From contig NZ_AXWQ01000004.1 in assembly GCF_000482745.1 (NCBI RefSeq), forward strand, positions 248,001-312,000: a DNA stretch of 64,000 bases, read 5' to 3'. The notes under the pieces are model-generated. The model was given only the letters and a program-made list of their open reading frames with translations, had not been told where the DNA came from and searched no databases. The position numbers and the translations under genes were made by a program. Position 1 is the stretch's first letter. Each line of letters starts with the position of its first letter. Source of the stretch: Oleidesulfovibrio alaskensis DSM 16109. GTDB taxonomy: Bacteria; Desulfobacterota; Desulfovibrionia; Desulfovibrionales; Desulfovibrionaceae. Below, in pieces: positions 53,045 to 61,036 of this stretch.

Positions 53045-53545
53045 TTACCCCGCGGCCAGCCTGCGCAATCTGCGCATATTCAGATGACAGATGGCCGCGG
53101 CCAGCGCGTCGCCCGTATCCGGACCCCAGTCGCCTTTCACGCCCAGCAGGCGGGCCACCATAAAGCTGACCTGCTCTTTTTCGGCACGGCCCACTCCCAC
53201 AATTGTTTTTTTTATTTCTGTGGGAGCATAGCTTGCTACAGGCAGGTGATGTGCAGCGCAGGCAGCCACTGCCGCACCCCGCGCCTGTCCCAGTTTAAGA
53301 GCAGAAGCGGCATTTTTGGCGGTAAAGACATTTTCAACCGATGCTTCGTCCGGCATATGCCGGGCAATCACCTCATGCAGCCCGTGATAAATAGCGCCGA
53401 GCCTGTCAGAAAATTCATCGCCCCGGGGGCGCACCGCACCGCAATCCACCAGCGTCAGCACGCCGGAAACCTCGCGCACGATACCCCAGCCCGTTGTTCT
53501 CGACCCCGGGTCTATGCCCAGCACCGTTATACCCTGCGTTGTCAT
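53045..53545 (-). CDS. ruvC: Holliday junction resolvase RuvC
   Basis: The 166-residue endonuclease has ITVLGIDPGSRTTGWG (catalytic Asp near residue 12), SVENVFTAKNAASALKLGQA (Glu) and WGPDTGDALAAAICH (Asp pair). It cuts Holliday junctions symmetrically. The frame continues upstream into yebC, but the ATG at 53545 with GGAGCGCA is the proper start. Confidence 0.96.
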   Translation of the reverse strand: MTTQGITVLGIDPGSRTTGWGIVREVSGVLTLVDCGAVRPRGDEFSDRLGAIYHGLHEVIARHMPDEASVENVFTAKNAASALKLGQARGAAVAACAAHHLPVASYAPTEIKKTIVGVGRAEKEQVSFMVARLLGVKGDWGPDTGDALAAAICHLNMRRLRRLAAG

Positions 53546-53598
53546 TGCGCTCCGGCCGCCTTGTATGTCTGCCCTGCCCCGCCATGCCGGCGGAACAA

Positions 53599-53625
53599 GC
53601 CGGCCGGAACAGAGTTCCGGCCGGC
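53599..53625. other. Very stable hairpin between yebC and ruvC
   Basis: Perfect 12-base arms GCCGGCCGGAAC/GTTCCGGCCGGC enclose AGA, with no T tract. It lies within the yebC-ruvC gap and may stall or stabilise the transcript rather than terminate it. Confidence 0.5.
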
Positions 53626-53633
53626 CGTAAAGG

Positions 53634-54380
53634 CTAGTCTTCCATTTCGGCCAGCACTTCATCAGGCAGGTCGAAGTTGGCAAACACGTTCTGTACGTCG
53701 TCGTTCTCTTCCAGCGCATCCACCAGACGCAGCAGTTTCTTGCCGGTTTCCGCATCCACTTCGATGGTGTTCTGCGGCACGCTGGCCAGTTCCACCGATT
53801 CCGCGGTCACTCCGGCCTGCTCAAAAGCGGCCTTCACATCTTCAAAAGAAGAAGGATCCACATGCACCGCCCAGCTGTCGCCTTCATCGATGACGTCATC
53901 GCAACCGGCTTCCAGCCCGATTTCCATCAGCTGGTCTTCGGAATAGGCTTCCTTGGGAAAAGTCAGCACGCCCTTTTTGTCAAACATCCAGCCCACACAG
54001 CCGGCCTCGCCCATGGAGCCGCCGGATTTGGTCAGGATGTGGCGCACTTCAGCCACGGTACGGTTTTTATTGTCGGTGGCCACTTCAATCAGAAAAGCAA
54101 TGCCGCCGGGGCCGTAGCCTTCGTACACCAGTTCAAAAATATCTCCGCCGGCCAGTTCGCCGGTACCCTTCTTGATGGCGGTCTCAATTTTGTCCTTGGG
54201 CAGGTTCACCGCTTTAGCCGCGGCAATGGCCGCACGCAGACGGCTGTTGGCCACCGGATCACCCCCGCCTTTGGCGGCGATGATTATTTCTTTGGCAACC
54301 TTGGTGAACGCCTTGGATTTTTTGGCGTCCTGACGTCCCTTGCGGTGCTGGATGTTTTTCCATTTACTATGTCCGGCCAT
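53634..54380 (-). CDS. yebC: YebC/PmpR-family protein (translation or transcription factor)
   Basis: The 248-residue protein starts AGHSKWKNIQHRKGRQDAKK and contains PKDKIETAIKKGTGE and YEGYGPGGIAFLIE, the family hallmarks. YebC-type proteins have been described as transcriptional regulators and as ribosome-associated factors relieving stalls; which applies here is open. AAGGAGGAAGT precedes the start. YebC next to ruvCAB is a common bacterial arrangement. Confidence 0.95.
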   Translation of the reverse strand: MAGHSKWKNIQHRKGRQDAKKSKAFTKVAKEIIIAAKGGGDPVANSRLRAAIAAAKAVNLPKDKIETAIKKGTGELAGGDIFELVYEGYGPGGIAFLIEVATDNKNRTVAEVRHILTKSGGSMGEAGCVGWMFDKKGVLTFPKEAYSEDQLMEIGLEAGCDDVIDEGDSWAVHVDPSSFEDVKAAFEQAGVTAESVELASVPQNTIEVDAETGKKLLRLVDALEENDDVQNVFANFDLPDEVLAEMED

Positions 54381-54510
54381 ACTTCCTCCTTAAAAAGGCA
54401 ATGCCGGCAGCCACCGGAGCACCCCGCCGTGTCAGGCACAGCGGCAGCCCCCAGTCAGCGCGCCGCAGCGCGCTCCGGTCATTGCAAAACTGTTCTGCGA
54501 AAAAGACCTT

Positions 54511-55134
54511 TCAGTCTTCGCCCTCTTGTTCAGAAAACTCCGGCAGCCCTTTAAACCCCAGTCCGATATAAAAGGTTTCCTTACTCTCGGAGCGCGAGCT
54601 TTTGGGCTTGAACGACTTAACAGCGGTAAACAGCGTACGCATCTGCTTCACATACGCTTCTACATCCGGTCCCATGAAAATCTTGACCACAAAGCTGCCG
54701 CCTTCTACGAGATGAAGTGAGGCAACCGCAAGCGCTTCAAAGCACAGATTGGACGATCTGGCCTGATCGGTGAACTTGTGGCCCGTGGTTTTAGGAGCCA
54801 TATCACTTATGACGACGTCAAAAGGACCGGTCTCGGACAGCGCCTGCTCGAATTCTGCAGAACGCTCGAAGACATCTTCCTGCATAAACGTGACATTGGA
54901 CGGAAAAACAGTCTCTGTGGTCTGGATGTCGGCAGCCAGCACCCTGCCCGAAGGTCCGATTTTTTCCGCCGCGCCAAGCGACCATGACCCGGGGGCCGCG
55001 CCAAGATCGAGCACACGCATGCCTTGCTTCAAGATGCCGAAGCGTTTATCTATTTCTTTCAGCTTATAGACAGACCGCGCGGGATAATTCTCCCGTTTGG
55101 CCTTCAGAAAATAATGGTCACGATATTTTTTCAT
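54511..55134 (-). CDS. rlmE: 23S rRNA 2'-O-methyltransferase RlmE (FtsJ/RrmJ)
   Basis: The 207-residue protein has ARSVYKLKEIDKRFGILKQG (first catalytic Lys region), the SAM site VLDLGAAPGSWS, VISDMAPKTTG (catalytic Asp) and GSFVVKIFMG (catalytic Lys), the K-D-K-E tetrad pattern of RrmJ. It methylates U2552. The start at 55134 follows AGGTGAAGCA. It is divergent from the CgeB-like gene with a 53-base gap. Confidence 0.95.
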   Translation of the reverse strand: MKKYRDHYFLKAKRENYPARSVYKLKEIDKRFGILKQGMRVLDLGAAPGSWSLGAAEKIGPSGRVLAADIQTTETVFPSNVTFMQEDVFERSAEFEQALSETGPFDVVISDMAPKTTGHKFTDQARSSNLCFEALAVASLHLVEGGSFVVKIFMGPDVEAYVKQMRTLFTAVKSFKPKSSRSESKETFYIGLGFKGLPEFSEQEGED

Positions 55135-55187
55135 TGCTTCACCTGCGGCACTTGTATCCGAAAGTGCCCCGAACGCCAAGGCCGCTC

Positions 55188-56891
55188 ATGACTGTACGCC
55201 GCACAACCAGCTTTCGTCCGCCCCGCATTACCGTGCGCAACTGGAACGGCACGACGCAGACCCTGCCCGACGGCGGGCAGTCGTATGAAACACTCACCGG
55301 CACAAAAAATGTTCTGGTGCTGGGCCTGGGCCCTTTTCCGGCTCAGGCGGCCGCGCTGGCTGACGCACTGGCGCGCCGGCAGACCAGCGCCACCGGCGGT
55401 CATGACAGCGGGGGGTATGTTTCCTATGTCGAATGCACGGATTTCGCAAGTCAAATGCCCGCATCGTGGCACGAGGCCATACCGCGTCACTGGCAAAACA
55501 GCACACCGGATGCCCCGCCGCCATACGACGGCACGGGCTGCGGCTCCGATGACTCTGCGCCTGCCGCAGAAAGTGACAGACTGGCACAGCTGGTGCGGAA
55601 TCACGTGCGGCAGGGCGGCAGCATTGTCGCCTACAGGCAGAACGCGCGCCTTTTTCCCGGTTACTGGGGCAAAGCCCTTGCAGCGGCACGGCTGGAGCAT
55701 ATGCGGCGCGCATCCAGTACATCCGCCCGCTGTGAAAAAGATACCGTGCTGCTGGCCGGATCGCGCAGCGACCTGCTTGTACTTGAACTGCACCACGCCC
55801 TTACCGGTGCCGGACTGCAGGTTCAATGCATATCCCCGGACGACGGGCACGCTCTGCCCGCGGCCCTGCGCCACTGCAGCCCGGCTCTTTTTCTGTGCGT
55901 CAACTTCAAGGGGCTGGACACATGGGGCGAGCGGTTCAACCTGCTGGATGCGGCAGGCGTACCGGTGGCAGTCTGGTGCGTTGACAATCCGTGGCACCTT
56001 GTGTCCGGCATCCGGAGCCCTTTCTGGAAGCAGGTCAGACTGTTTGTGACCGACAGTTCTTTCTGCCGTCCTCTGCAGGAGCACGGGGCGCGCCATGTAC
56101 AGCACCTGCCGCTGGCAACCATGGCAGAACTGTTTGACCCGGCACGGGTACAGGCGGCGCAGCTGCCGCCTGCAAAGTCGTGCGGCGCTCTACCGGACGG
56201 TCTGGAGCATATGCTCATCTTTGCCGGACGATCCGCCTTTCCCGACAGGGAACGCTTTTTTGCCGGATGCCGGTACCCGCACGCAGCCATGCAGCAGGCG
56301 GATGAAATGCTGCGCCACGGCGAGCGCCCCGACTTTGACTGGTGGTGCGCAACACTGCGCACAAGCCCGTTGTGGCCCTCGCATGAAGTACGCTCCGCCG
56401 GACTTGCCGCCGAGGAATGCGCCCGCCGCTGGCGTACCGCCTGTCTGACAGCCTGCGCGGCCATACCCGGCTCAGCGTTGACAGTTTTCGGCGATGACGG
56501 CTGGCAGAGCCTGCTGCCGCAGGGCACCGCCGTGCATCCGCCCGTGGATTACTATACCGTTCTGCCGCATCTGTATGCCCGTGCCGCCGCCACACTCAAC
56601 CTGACCAGCATGCTGCTGCCCGCAGGGCTTACCCAGCGCAACTTCGACGTATGGGCTGCGGGCGGTTTCTGCCTGACAGACAACACCCCCGGTCTGGAAA
56701 TTTTTCCACGGGAACTTGTATGCGAATCCTCCTTCCGCACTGCCGGAGAAATTCCAGAACTGTTCGGCCGGGTGCTGCATGACCACGCATGGCGTCGTCA
56801 GGTTGCACGGGCGTGGCACAGCCACATACTGGCCCGTCACACATACCATCACCGCATTGCCGCGCTGCTGGAAGCCTGCGGCTGCCGGTGA
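55188..56891 (+). CDS. CgeB-like glycosyltransferase-family protein
   Basis: The 567-residue protein has an N-terminal region with VLVLGLGPFPAQAAAL, a middle DUF3880-like part (LFLCVNFKGLDTWGERFNLL, VWCVDNPWHLV) and a C-terminal GT1-like domain (YARAAATLNLTSMLLPAGLT, QRNFDVWAAGGFCLTDN) as in CgeB/spore-maturation-like glycosyltransferases. The acceptor is unknown; related proteins in desulfovibrios have been linked by annotation to glycan or flagellin modification. The ATG at 55188 is the first plausible start, with a poor ribosome site; the frame extends upstream across rlmE. Confidence 0.75.
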   Translation: MTVRRTTSFRPPRITVRNWNGTTQTLPDGGQSYETLTGTKNVLVLGLGPFPAQAAALADALARRQTSATGGHDSGGYVSYVECTDFASQMPASWHEAIPRHWQNSTPDAPPPYDGTGCGSDDSAPAAESDRLAQLVRNHVRQGGSIVAYRQNARLFPGYWGKALAAARLEHMRRASSTSARCEKDTVLLAGSRSDLLVLELHHALTGAGLQVQCISPDDGHALPAALRHCSPALFLCVNFKGLDTWGERFNLLDAAGVPVAVWCVDNPWHLVSGIRSPFWKQVRLFVTDSSFCRPLQEHGARHVQHLPLATMAELFDPARVQAAQLPPAKSCGALPDGLEHMLIFAGRSAFPDRERFFAGCRYPHAAMQQADEMLRHGERPDFDWWCATLRTSPLWPSHEVRSAGLAAEECARRWRTACLTACAAIPGSALTVFGDDGWQSLLPQGTAVHPPVDYYTVLPHLYARAAATLNLTSMLLPAGLTQRNFDVWAAGGFCLTDNTPGLEIFPRELVCESSFRTAGEIPELFGRVLHDHAWRRQVARAWHSHILARHTYHHRIAALLEACGCR

Positions 56892-56933
56892 CAGCTGTGC
56901 ACCGTTTACAGCATGCAGCAACAGCCGGACCGT

Positions 56934-56966
56934 AAAAATCCGGCAGACCCGCGGGTCTGCCGGATT
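56934..56966. terminator. Bidirectional terminator between the CgeB-like gene and metE
   Basis: A perfect 30-base palindrome (56937-56966, centre CCCGCGGG) has AAAA on its left, giving a T tract for minus-strand metE, and a shorter T-rich region on the right for the plus-strand gene. Confidence 0.9.
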
Positions 56967-57007
56967 GCATTTTATACACGACGCACTGCAAAACCTTCAG
57001 GCGGCTG

Positions 57008-59284
57008 TCAGGCGGCAAACATGGTACGCAGCCTGCGTGCTGCTTCCACCATATTTTCCAGCGCGGCCACGGTCTCGGGCCATGCTCTGGTCTTCAGCCC
57101 GCAATCAGGGTTTACCCACAGGCGCTGAGGGGGAATGCGGCGGGCGGCTTTGCACAGCAATTCCACCATCGATTCCACATCAGGCACGTTGGGCGAATGA
57201 ATGTCATACACCCCCGGACCTATTTCGTTGGGGTAGCTGAAATGCTCGAAAACATCGAGCAGCCCCATATCCGAACGCGAAGTCTCGATGGTGATGACAT
57301 CAGCATCCATGGCGGCGATGGATTCGATGATATCGTTGAACTGCGAATAGCACATGTGCGTATGCACCTGCGTCCGCGCCTCCACGCCGTTGGCCGCCAG
57401 ACGGAAGGACTCCACGGCCCAGCGCAGATATTCCGCCCATTCCGGGCGGCGCAGGGGCATTCCTTCGCGCAGAGCCGCTTCATCTATCTGAATGATGCCC
57501 ACACCTGCCTTCTCAAGATCAAGCACTTCATCGCGGATGGCCGCGGCAAGCTGACGGCAGGTATCCTCGCGGGGCTGATCATCGCGCACGAACGACCAGT
57601 TAAGCATGGTCACCGGCCCTGTCAGCATACCCTTCACCGGCTTTCCGGTCAGCGAAGCGGCATAGGTTATCCATTTCACCGTCATGGGAGCAGGCCGCTC
57701 GATATCGCCGTACAGGATGGGTGGCTTGACGCAGCGTGAGCCGTAGGACTGCACCCAGCCGAAACGGCTGAAGACGTATCCGGAAAGCTGCTCGCCGAAA
57801 TATTCCACCATGTCGTTGCGTTCGGCCTCGCCATGAACAAGCACATCCAGCCCAAGCTCTTCCTGCCGCGCCACCACATGTCTGATGTTGGCACGCATGG
57901 CTTCTTCATATTCCTGAAGTGAAAGCTCGCCCTTGCGGTATTGCTGTCTTACGGCACGAATCTCCGCCGTCTGCGGAAACGAGCCTATGGTCGTTGTGGG
58001 AAAAAGCGGCAGTTGCAGCATCCGGCGCTGCACAAGAGAACGCTGCTCATAGGGCTGGCTGCGGTCTCCCGCCTGACCGGACAACGATGCCACCCTGGCG
58101 CGTACAGCTTCATTGCGCACCCGCTCCGAACCGCGGCGGGAAGCGATGCTGCGCGCGTTACGGGCCAGCTCTTCGGCAACGGCGTTTCTTCCGCTGCGCA
58201 GGGCTGTTCCCAGCGTGTGCAGTTCTTCCAGCTTTTGCAGCGCAAACGCCAGCCATGAACGCACTTCACTGTCCATTGCGTCTTCTGCGGCAAGGTCTAC
58301 CGGCACATGCAGCAGCGAACACGAAGGAGCCAGCCAGAGCCTGTCCTGAAGCTGTCCTGCCACAGGTTCCAGCCAGTCCAGCAGCGCCGCAAGATCGGTC
58401 TTCCAGACGTTTCTGCCGTCAATGACACCAAGCGAAACAACAGTTTCACCGGGCAGTGCGGCCACAAGACGCTCTACTTCATCCCTGCCGCGCACGGCAT
58501 CCACATGGACTCCGGCCACGGGCAGCGCGGCAAGGGTTTCGAGATTGCCCTGCAATGTGCCGAAATAGGTGGCCAGCAAAATACTGACCGGCGTGCCGGC
58601 AAGATAGCGGTAGGCATCAGTCAGCGCATCAAGCCACGGCTTTTCCAGCTCGGTCACCAGCACAGGTTCATCCACCTGCACCCATCCGGCACCGTTCTGC
58701 GCCAGAGTTTCAAGCAGCTCTCTGTAAACCGGCAGCAACTTTTCCAGCAGCGCCAGCCGGTCCGAACCGTCTTTGGACTTGCCCAGCCACAGGTACGTCA
58801 CAGGCCCGATAATCACGGGCTTGGCCTGCACCCCGCTGCGGGCAGCTTCTTTCAGCTGGCCGGTCAGCCGGTCTGCATCCAGCCGGAAACGGCTCTGCGC
58901 GGTGAATTCCGGTACAATATAGTGGTAGTTGGTATCAAACCATTTGGTCATCTCGCCCGCATGTACAGTGTGCGTGTCTCCGGCCGAAGCCCGACCGCGG
59001 GCCACCCTGAAATACGCCTCCGTATCGCCGCCGGGCAGATTTTTTACACGCTCAGGCACATTGCCGAGGGTAAAACTCATATCCAGCACCTGATCATACA
59101 GCGAAAAATCGCCCACAGGCACATAGTCCAGCTTGTGCTGCCACTGCAGGTTCCGCTGCCGCAAACCGGCGGCCACGGACTGCAGCGCATCTTCACCGGT
59201 GCGTTCTGCCCAGTACGACTCCAGCGCGAACTTGAGCTCACGCGAAGCGCCTATGCGGGGAAATCCCAGGTTGTGAATAATCAT
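57008..59284 (-). CDS. metE: Cobalamin-independent methionine synthase MetE
   Basis: The 758-residue protein has the MetE N-terminal domain (HNLGFPRIGASRELKFALES) and the catalytic C-terminal barrel (FPTTTIGSFPQTAEIRAVR). Zinc/homocysteine motifs appear in VHGEAERNDMVEYFGEQL, HTHMCYSQFNDIIESI and WVNPDCGLKTR. It methylates homocysteine with methyl-THF. The start follows AAAGGAG, which can pair with an upstream CTCCTTT. A cobalamin riboswitch precedes it, so expression should fall when B12 is available. Confidence 0.96.
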   Translation of the reverse strand: MIIHNLGFPRIGASRELKFALESYWAERTGEDALQSVAAGLRQRNLQWQHKLDYVPVGDFSLYDQVLDMSFTLGNVPERVKNLPGGDTEAYFRVARGRASAGDTHTVHAGEMTKWFDTNYHYIVPEFTAQSRFRLDADRLTGQLKEAARSGVQAKPVIIGPVTYLWLGKSKDGSDRLALLEKLLPVYRELLETLAQNGAGWVQVDEPVLVTELEKPWLDALTDAYRYLAGTPVSILLATYFGTLQGNLETLAALPVAGVHVDAVRGRDEVERLVAALPGETVVSLGVIDGRNVWKTDLAALLDWLEPVAGQLQDRLWLAPSCSLLHVPVDLAAEDAMDSEVRSWLAFALQKLEELHTLGTALRSGRNAVAEELARNARSIASRRGSERVRNEAVRARVASLSGQAGDRSQPYEQRSLVQRRMLQLPLFPTTTIGSFPQTAEIRAVRQQYRKGELSLQEYEEAMRANIRHVVARQEELGLDVLVHGEAERNDMVEYFGEQLSGYVFSRFGWVQSYGSRCVKPPILYGDIERPAPMTVKWITYAASLTGKPVKGMLTGPVTMLNWSFVRDDQPREDTCRQLAAAIRDEVLDLEKAGVGIIQIDEAALREGMPLRRPEWAEYLRWAVESFRLAANGVEARTQVHTHMCYSQFNDIIESIAAMDADVITIETSRSDMGLLDVFEHFSYPNEIGPGVYDIHSPNVPDVESMVELLCKAARRIPPQRLWVNPDCGLKTRAWPETVAALENMVEAARRLRTMFAA

Positions 59285-59409
59285 GCTCTGTCACTCCTTT
59301 TATGGTGTTGAATCAAAGGAGCAACGACATTCAAGCTCTGGATGCATCAGCGGTCAGGCAAGCAACCTGCCGCCGGTACGTGTCAGCCCAATCGCGAGAC
59401 TGCCGTGCT
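59285..59409 (-). promoter_or_regulatory. metE expression platform with Shine-Dalgarno-sequestering helix
   Basis: On the minus strand, CTCCTTT (59321-59315) can pair with the ribosome site AAAGGAG (59300-59294), leaving a 14-base loop. This 7-base helix would hide the ribosome site of metE and suits a translational riboswitch. No U-tract terminator is visible between aptamer and gene. Confidence 0.7.
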
Positions 59410-59550
59410 CTTGTGCATGGTCGTCTCCTGGCTTCCGGCCCCATATGACCTGGTCTTCCCGCCTCTGCGGCAGTGACGTCGGCCGGGCTTGCCGGTTACA
59501 GTGGCGCGTCCGCTGCGGATTTGCACCGCATTCCGTTTCCATACACAAAA
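59410..59550 (-). ncRNA. Cobalamin riboswitch aptamer upstream of metE
   Basis: On the minus strand the conserved elements occur in order: GGTGCAAATCCG (59527-59516), GCCACTGTAACCGG (59505-59492) and the B12 box AGCCAGGAGACGA (59433-59421). These match the AdoCbl/cobalamin riboswitch. It lies 126 bases upstream of metE, the expected target. Confidence 0.92.
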
Positions 59551-59712
59551 CATCACAATATCAAGATTCATCAATATTCAAATATAAAGATAAACGCAAC
59601 CAGTTTATTGTGCTGCGTGTACAATGCCGCAAAAAAGCCCGCCGTTACGGCGGGCTGAAAAACAACCGGAAAACATAGAAAGCAAATTATACTGAAGCGC
59701 TGCGCATGCAGA
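59551..59712. other. Spacer between the metE riboswitch and the methyltransferase gene
   Basis: This A/T-rich stretch holds the likely metE promoter (59550-59620) and the terminator of the SlyD-methyltransferase gene (59631-59657). No gene is supported. Confidence 0.5.
59631..59657 (-). terminator. Terminator of the SlyD-like/methyltransferase gene
   Basis: GCCCGCCG/CGGCGGGC stem with a 3-base loop; the left AAAAAA gives TTTTTT on the minus strand. Confidence 0.9.
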
Positions 59713-60924
59713 TCACGCCGTGCGCACTGCCGAAACAACGTGCACAGGATCGCTGAGCGCCATCCGGCCTGCATGCCGGTCATCGGCCGGACGCGGCCAG
59801 TTGCGTACACTCACCGTGCGGAACGATTCCAGACCGCCCGCCGCCTGCAGCAAGTCCACCATCAACCCCGCCCGCTCAAACTCATGCAGCTCCGGCCAGA
59901 TGCGTATTGTTCTGCCGGGGAACCACCTGTCAGAAACTGCCAGCACAATGATACCGCCGGGCCTGAGCACCCGCACGGCTTCGCGCAATACGGCCACGGG
60001 CTGCAAAAGGTACTCGACCGAAAGTGTGCAGATGACGGCATCATAAGACGCTGACGGCAAAGGCAGCTGCGGATCGGCATTAAGGTCATGCATAATGCGC
60101 TCATCCAGCACGGGGTTGTCATTTATTTCCGCCTCGCCCAGTCCCAGTCCTGTCACATGAGCGGCATGCCCTGCGGGCAGATGGGTACGCCATCCCGTCA
60201 TGAGGTCCAGCACGCGGCCCCCACGCGGAACAACGCGGGCTATTTCATCGCGCAGATGGGCGCAAGCCTGCGCGTCTATATGGTCCACACTGCGCGGCAC
60301 ATCGTAAAAAGCGCGGTCGTCCACCTGATCGCAACGCATGAACGCATGCGGGTCGGACAGCACCTCAACAGGTTCACCGCTGATGCGCGCCTGAATACCC
60401 GGACCGCCGTCCGCCACAGCTTCCAGCCAGTGTGTCAGGCGCCCGCCTGTTTCCCCTGTCTTTTCAGCAAGATCAAGAATACGCGCCTCCATGCTGAAGG
60501 CTCTTCCGGCCAGCGGATGGTTGGCATCGACCACCATGCAGCGCGAATCCATGCGCACAATACGGGCAGGGCGCATGTCTCCTCCGAAAACACCCGGCAG
60601 ACAGGCAAAAAACATCAGCGGGAAATAGCGTCCGGCACGGGGAACCGGATGATATCCGGGTACGCACCGGGAACGGAAAGAATTGTGCGGAACAGAATAG
60701 ACGTAGGCGGGGTTATATGACGGCAATGCCTCTCCGGGAGCGTATTTCAGCAATATGCTGTCTCCGGTGCGGCAGCCCTCCAGAGCCTCACGCATGCGGG
60801 GCGGAAAAATATCGCGCCAGAAGTTGACCCTGCGCGCCCAGTAGCGCTCGGTGTGGCAGGCAAGGTCGCAGTTCCAGCAAAGGGTGAATTCAATGGTTGC
60901 CAGCGTGTTATCCGTTACATGCAT
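59713..60924 (-). CDS. SlyD-like FKBP domain fused to a class I SAM methyltransferase
   Basis: The 403-residue protein has an N-terminal half resembling SlyD-type peptidyl-prolyl isomerases: PRAGRYFPLMFFACLPGVFG, then MVVDANHPLAGRAFSMEARI, the family's 'NHPLAGK' element. The C-terminal half is a Rossmann methyltransferase with GGRVLDLMTGWRTH (motif I, degenerate), PLPSASYDAVICTLSVEYL and VRVLRPGGIIVLAVSDRWF. The N-terminus contains a C-x-x-x-x-x-C pattern (WNCDLACH) that could bind metal. The SAM substrate is unknown. GAAGGAGTAT precedes the start. A terminator follows; it is likely monocistronic or after the decarboxylase gene. Confidence 0.75.
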   Translation of the reverse strand: MHVTDNTLATIEFTLCWNCDLACHTERYWARRVNFWRDIFPPRMREALEGCRTGDSILLKYAPGEALPSYNPAYVYSVPHNSFRSRCVPGYHPVPRAGRYFPLMFFACLPGVFGGDMRPARIVRMDSRCMVVDANHPLAGRAFSMEARILDLAEKTGETGGRLTHWLEAVADGGPGIQARISGEPVEVLSDPHAFMRCDQVDDRAFYDVPRSVDHIDAQACAHLRDEIARVVPRGGRVLDLMTGWRTHLPAGHAAHVTGLGLGEAEINDNPVLDERIMHDLNADPQLPLPSASYDAVICTLSVEYLLQPVAVLREAVRVLRPGGIIVLAVSDRWFPGRTIRIWPELHEFERAGLMVDLLQAAGGLESFRTVSVRNWPRPADDRHAGRMALSDPVHVVSAVRTA

Positions 60925-60987
60925 ATACTCCTTCTTTGCTCACCCTGAGTTGGGTTCAAGGTTGAAACCGCATACAGGCGGTTTGAC

Positions 60988-61016
60988 AAAGCGGCTCCGC
61001 ACGGGCGCGGAGCCGC
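60988..61016 (-). terminator. Probable terminator after the ThDP-enzyme gene
   Basis: GCGGCTCCGC/GCGGAGCCGC arms of 10 bases with a 6-base loop, followed on the minus strand by TTTGTC. Confidence 0.6.
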
Positions 61017-61036
61017 CATCTGATAATTACAACAGC

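Noticed and set aside
59354..59574. Short minus-strand ORFs inside the metE leader
   Set aside because: They coincide with the conserved cobalamin riboswitch, which explains the sequence conservation better than coding.
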